This document shows positions 28,701 to 32,385 of a DNA stretch of 32,385 nucleotides, one piece after another; the first letter of the stretch is position 1; every line of letters starts with the position of its first letter. The notes under the pieces were generated by a model. That model ran no database searches, had not been told where the DNA came from, and saw only the letters and a program-made list of their open reading frames with translations. The stretch is taken from NCBI GenBank assembly GCA_938009745.1, contig CALLII010000108.1, forward strand, positions 1 through 32,385. The letters run 5' to 3'. A program made the position numbers and the translations under genes. Origin of the DNA: an uncultured Flavobacteriales bacterium. Lineage in GTDB: Bacteria > Bacteroidota > Bacteroidia > Flavobacteriales_D > CAJJDF01.

Positions 28701-31700
28701 GTTTAGCCAATAGAGTAGAAGTAAGAGTTTATCAAGTACCTACTTGTGCAATTGAAGATTCATCTTCAACAACATTGTTTGAATTAAAAGGAGAAGCTGA
28801 TATTACTAGATTTACTAATAGTGATGTAACTTCAGTGTTAACCAGATTCGATACAAATTCTAGATATGGAGCAAGTGATATCGTATTTGTTGATATTACT
28901 CCTTTCAATATTACTTCATCACCAATTGTAGCTGCTGCTTCAGCAGATTCAGTTTGTTGGGATGTTAATTATGAAAACCTTTCTTTCTCTGATATTGATT
29001 ATACATGGATTGATTTAAATTCAGATAGTTTAAATATTACAAGTGTTGTAAGAATTGATAGTGGATTTAGTGTTCCACAAACACTGTACACTTATGGAAC
29101 AAATGGAATTTGGTTCCAGACTGATACTATCAAATCATTAGATTCAAAAACTTACAGGGTTTGTGCTCAGTATACAAGTTGTGATTTAGATTCTATTACC
29201 GTTACTGGTGGATGGAACTGTGCTTCTTACCCAGTTGACCCAGCTTCTGGTTATGCACCAACAAGTTATTCTTGTGAGCATAATCAACAAACTGTTCAAA
29301 TTTACATTGATGAATTAGCAGCTAAACTTCAAGCAAGAATTGTTAGTGAGCCAACAATGCCATTTGATATTTGTGACACTTTATTTTATGATGTTCAAAT
29401 CGCAAATATTGATTTGACAGATTTAAAAGACTTAGCTTTTTCAGCTATTTTACCAAGTACTTCGAATGTTACATATATTCCTGGAACTTCTGAATTAATT
29501 TGGCCTTATGATGGTACAAATACAACTTCTATCAACTTAACTGATCCAACTCTAACTGGTGATTCATTGGGATGGGATTTAACAGGTCAGTTTTCTTCTA
29601 GTAAGTTGAAAAACTTTGAACAAATAAATGATTCAAATTTTGCATTAATAAGATTTGCGTTTAATACTAATTGTTTTGTACTTCCTGGAGATGACATCAG
29701 ATTCAATGTACAAGGTACAAGAGGTTGTAATGGAGTTACTATAAGTAGAAGTGAAATTTCTCAACCATTTCAAGTTAATGGATTACTTCCAAAAGCAAAT
29801 AGATTAACACTTGTTAATGTAAGAATGGATACAATTCAAGCTTGTGATACAGCAACTAAAGTTGATGTTTCATTCTTTAACTTGTATGCTAAGAATAGTA
29901 GAGGTTCAGAGGTAATAGCAGTTACTTTCCCAGCTGAATTTGATTTTGCTGGTACTATTTACAATACACATAGAAGTTCATTTTTACAATCTTTAACTCC
30001 AACGAATACTGTTTCTGGAGGAATGAGAACATTAGAATGGTACTTAACTTCTGGATTACCTACTGCTGCTCCAACAGGAGTGCCTGGTGCAGATAGTCTT
30101 TCATTCTCATTTAGTATGGTTCCAGTAACTTCTGTTAACTGTGCAATGGATACATCTATTGAAGTAGAAGCATTTGAAAGATATATACTTTATTGTAAAA
30201 CTGATTCTTCAGTGCCATGTGAAGTTATTTATCCTTTATCTTCTAATAAAGATGAATTTATAGTTAGTAAAGGTGATATAGCTCTTACTAATATTTCTAC
30301 AGTTCTTAATGGATGTAATGATTCTCTTGATATTAACTTTAGCTACATTAACAATGGAACAAAAATAAATCAAGGAACTCAAACATTGTTTAAGTTCTAT
30401 GCAGATACTAACGGTAACGGAATAATTGATGCTACTGATCCAATATTTGATTCATTAGTTTATACTGATTCAATTAATAAAGGAGAAACAGGAACAATTA
30501 ACTTTAAATCCATAGCTACTAATTATACTGGTGGTGCAATATGTGATATAATAGTTGCTTTAGATAGTGCTTCAAGTTGTGTATGTGATACAAACTTTGC
30601 TGTACTTCCTGTAACAATCGATATGATGTTACAAAATGATACCATGTGTGATAATGATACTTTAAACTTCGGAGTATGTTCAGGAACTGGTAATTATTCA
30701 GGTAGAGTATTTGTTTGGTCAGATCCAAATAGTTTAGGAAGACAAACCTTCCTTTCAAGTATAACTGACAGAAGTCCTACTTTGGACCCACCTTCAGTTC
30801 CTTTTGATCAAGTTTGGACATTTAGGCTTCAAGTTATTGATGGAGATTGTGTTTTTGAAGATTCAATTTCAATATTCATTAAAGGTACACCAGCACCTTT
30901 TGATGTAATAGATGATACTATTTGTGATGATGACTGTGTAATGTTGACTACAACTTTAATTGCAGGAAATACTTATAATGTTTATGATGGTGCAGGAAGT
31001 TTCTTAGGAACTATGCCTTATTTAGCTTGTCCAAACGTAACAACTACTTATTATTTCGAAGCAATTGATTCTGTTAACGGATGTGGTTCAGTATTTGATA
31101 CAGCAGTTATCACTGTAGTGCCAAAAGGTAATCCAGGAAGTAATAATGTGATAGCAAACTGTGGAGCAGGTTGTACATTCAATTTATTTGATACATTAGT
31201 TGGTACTCCAGATACAACAGGTATATGGACTGACCCATTTGGAGCAGCATTTGGAACTGGATATAATGCCATATTTAATAGTACAACTAATCAATCTGGA
31301 GTTTATACTTATACACTTAGTAATGCGCCTTGTGGTGACACAACTGCAACTGTTACAGTATTACCATTTACAGATACTATTCCTGTATCTACTTTAGAAG
31401 ATGTTCCATTTACATTAGGTTCTCCTTCAATAGGAGCAGCTGGAACAGTTAGTACTATTTCGACTAGTAATGGACCAAAGCATGGAACAGTAACTACTGA
31501 CCCAGTAACAGGAACAATAACTTACACACCAGATACTAACTATGTTGGTTATGATACAGTGACAATAATAACTTGTTATACAACAGCTAATTGTGATACA
31601 ACCGTGTTAACAATAACAGTTATTCCAGTAATGGATACAGTGCCAATGACAATTGACGAAGACAGTACATTTACCATCTTCCCAAGAACAGATTCATTAA

Positions 31701-32385
31701 CAGATGTAGATAGTTTAGGAACAGTAACAGTAATAAGTGGACCAAAACATGGAACAACAACAGTTGATCCAATAACAGGAGCCGTGACTTATCAAGCAGA
31801 TTCTAACTATGTAGGAGTTGATACCATAACAGTAGTAATCTGTGATGGCGTAACGCCATTCTGTGATACTACGTTAGTACCAATAACTATAGTACCAGTT
31901 AGAGATACGATCATGGATACAATTCCAGAAGGAGGAACAATAACATTATGTCCGCCATCAATTACGCAAGTAGATGTATTGGATACAATAGTGTTTAACT
32001 GTGGACCAAATAATGGAATGGCTGGTTACAATCCTTTGACAGGATGTGTTACTTATGATCCAACACCAGGATACGCAGGAAACGATACAGTATGTTTCGT
32101 AGTGTGTGATACAAATGGAGTGTGTGATACAACAACACTGATAGTAACAGTAGAGCCAGTAACGGATACAGTACCAGTAGTAACCTTAGAAGATGTACCA
32201 GTAACCTTAGGTCAACCAATCGTGAGTGGAGTTACACCAGTAATAACAGTAACAACAACAGGAGGACCAAAGCATGGAACAATTACTATTGATTCAGTAG
32301 GAGGATTACCAACAGGAACCATTACTTACACACCAGATACAAACTATGTAGGTTATGACACAGTAACAGTGATTACTTGTGATGC
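25727..32385 (+). CDS. Giant secreted cell-surface protein (start only; open at the right edge)
   Basis: ATG at 25727, signal peptide MKNINTYIKIAALLMLSLISFNGKSQ, frame followed to the window end with no stop seen (6,659 nt, at least 2,219 codons). Adhesin-like: Cys-rich beta domains, Ca-loop-like motifs, C-terminal Ig/cadherin-like repeats. Missing from the ORF track because it is not closed. Confidence 0.85.
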   Translation, partial: MKNINTYIKIAALLMLSLISFNGKSQRIVMDSVSFPSPQIVCVPDTISFFFKTGLDSNSNPLLPYEDVTIHVDLPNGFTFVDHIYTETIDSFDIPPGTVDATNPSDVIFPHVTFLSSPFTTYFELKVVVVASCGARTSKSSSWVTKNYNGSPIATPVSDTIVSNNISVREPYVVFQGISNTTASNSNINLNRLAIGQKIQRCFKVNYTSLISSIGELTVTIPNKPNYYSFDWVTAGVTSTTVNDTVRYVFGPAFFATIGDGDGELEPGEQFTFCDSVTVLGNCNSQNSNVKRDYTLTWGCGGSDCQNTTVAAEGIIALSPTVVGLTARPDLFIAPNLCDTCGTGTARFGFQLKNNTQPVLPTGGFLTDIVLELGTADYPYNRSSSPGLLSDNFCWDSVIINGVNVPFTSTVNAGLNAGAAVTVKDLLSFNGYGFQDINNDGFFDDLAVNDSLVIELYGSFYALTHDTSFLLQNLSGGNIDANPQLVEAVQPSMDVLYSDECSGNRKEQRLLGGQIFYLNPRGSSSAITPDFFDNGSYVLNMTLGEWNTSATYECDSAVRQLKIIVPKDVSLDTTLAFPISNFPQSSTTDSVASWEERKGLNGVDTIYIWWNTEGTTGAGTYGVDVTLRYDCSGGICPEADSLRTIEWIQSYKCVNTADQTCYETDMFRGKRLVRFHCDLPPEGISLRTFNMERITFGYTDTTETTKVNRNTPGIALYRAQVADTVLVQLRGVVNNAILDSAHARFSYHTQINQAGTKQILRMDTVNSTITIYDADAGTHNTFKLHAPGKYSGEYGPQQAGTSHDYDWQWNLSSYKDSMGGGYQFTGGSGIDFDSVNLDIKFIIEDNTYSGGFHIDPFAQINELPEDTATQCDIYGQLFQVWQNALSFNVDPAGDLGGCSPAFHQLELWSGSGTDNYPNEFKRNERIDELRFSWSPTYFNDPDSVVISYRWGVEGGNLAVEKVIPFTQSGNSIIIPMEKSAAINVLPETFGPSLANRVEVRVYQVPTCAIEDSSSTTLFELKGEADITRFTNSDVTSVLTRFDTNSRYGASDIVFVDITPFNITSSPIVAAASADSVCWDVNYENLSFSDIDYTWIDLNSDSLNITSVVRIDSGFSVPQTLYTYGTNGIWFQTDTIKSLDSKTYRVCAQYTSCDLDSITVTGGWNCASYPVDPASGYAPTSYSCEHNQQTVQIYIDELAAKLQARIVSEPTMPFDICDTLFYDVQIANIDLTDLKDLAFSAILPSTSNVTYIPGTSELIWPYDGTNTTSINLTDPTLTGDSLGWDLTGQFSSSKLKNFEQINDSNFALIRFAFNTNCFVLPGDDIRFNVQGTRGCNGVTISRSEISQPFQVNGLLPKANRLTLVNVRMDTIQACDTATKVDVSFFNLYAKNSRGSEVIAVTFPAEFDFAGTIYNTHRSSFLQSLTPTNTVSGGMRTLEWYLTSGLPTAAPTGVPGADSLSFSFSMVPVTSVNCAMDTSIEVEAFERYILYCKTDSSVPCEVIYPLSSNKDEFIVSKGDIALTNISTVLNGCNDSLDINFSYINNGTKINQGTQTLFKFYADTNGNGIIDATDPIFDSLVYTDSINKGETGTINFKSIATNYTGGAICDIIVALDSASSCVCDTNFAVLPVTIDMMLQNDTMCDNDTLNFGVCSGTGNYSGRVFVWSDPNSLGRQTFLSSITDRSPTLDPPSVPFDQVWTFRLQVIDGDCVFEDSISIFIKGTPAPFDVIDDTICDDDCVMLTTTLIAGNTYNVYDGAGSFLGTMPYLACPNVTTTYYFEAIDSVNGCGSVFDTAVITVVPKGNPGSNNVIANCGAGCTFNLFDTLVGTPDTTGIWTDPFGAAFGTGYNAIFNSTTNQSGVYTYTLSNAPCGDTTATVTVLPFTDTIPVSTLEDVPFTLGSPSIGAAGTVSTISTSNGPKHGTVTTDPVTGTITYTPDTNYVGYDTVTIITCYTTANCDTTVLTITVIPVMDTVPMTIDEDSTFTIFPRTDSLTDVDSLGTVTVISGPKHGTTTVDPITGAVTYQADSNYVGVDTITVVICDGVTPFCDTTLVPITIVPVRDTIMDTIPEGGTITLCPPSITQVDVLDTIVFNCGPNNGMAGYNPLTGCVTYDPTPGYAGNDTVCFVVCDTNGVCDTTTLIVTVEPVTDTVPVVTLEDVPVTLGQPIVSGVTPVITVTTTGGPKHGTITIDSVGGLPTGTITYTPDTNYVGYDTVTVITCD
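31370..32385 (+). repeat. Tandem ~87-90 aa Ig/cadherin-like (Big_9-type) protein repeat array
   Basis: Repeat starts in frame at 31370, 31631, 31901 and 32162 (spacing 261, 270, 261 nt); shared GPKHGT-x-DPxTGTITYTPDTNYVGYDTVTV core. Confidence 0.85.

Noticed and set aside
28041-31397. ORFs 28041-28232, 30519-30758, 31051-31272 and 31200-31397
   Set aside because: Alternative-frame or antisense shadows of the giant secreted protein.
31370-32385. Direct repeats considered as a CRISPR or noncoding satellite
   Set aside because: Repeats are in frame, about 261-270 nt long, and encode protein domains.

Overview
AT-rich bacterial chromosomal window. Gene content and family types (DUF4290-like protein, GWxTD protein, TamB, secreted multi-domain giant protein, TAnnTTTG promoter elements) point to Bacteroidota, probably Flavobacteriia-like. 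Most of it is ordinary housekeeping: rmuC, an rlmB-type 2'-O-methyltransferase, tamB, tsaD, dnaJ-grpE, a TlpA-like thioredoxin, murA, a UvrD/PcrA-type helicase and a patatin. No tRNA, rRNA, CRISPR array or insertion sequence was recognised. The most interesting part is 10.87-16.76 kb. A LuxR/NarL-type response regulator and a TPR-containing sensor kinase flank two secreted/beta-barrel-like genes and lie next to a third secreted gene. Three 18-bp palindromes (ATACGMA-N4-TKCGTAT, i.e. a NarL-like 7-2-7 TAC...GTA geometry) each sit exactly 22 bp upstream of a -7-like element (TAnnTTTG or one mismatch), one for each of the regulator, the barrel pair and the third secreted gene. This looks like an undescribed self-contained, autoregulated envelope-sensing regulon. 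Other points: a tamB gene whose reading frame extends 77 codons upstream with no canonical start, MurA with Asp in place of the fosfomycin-target Cys, DnaJ with only two of four zinc motifs, a pair of near-identical terminator hairpins, and a >2,219-codon secreted protein, open at the window edge, ending in an 87-90 aa tandem repeat array.
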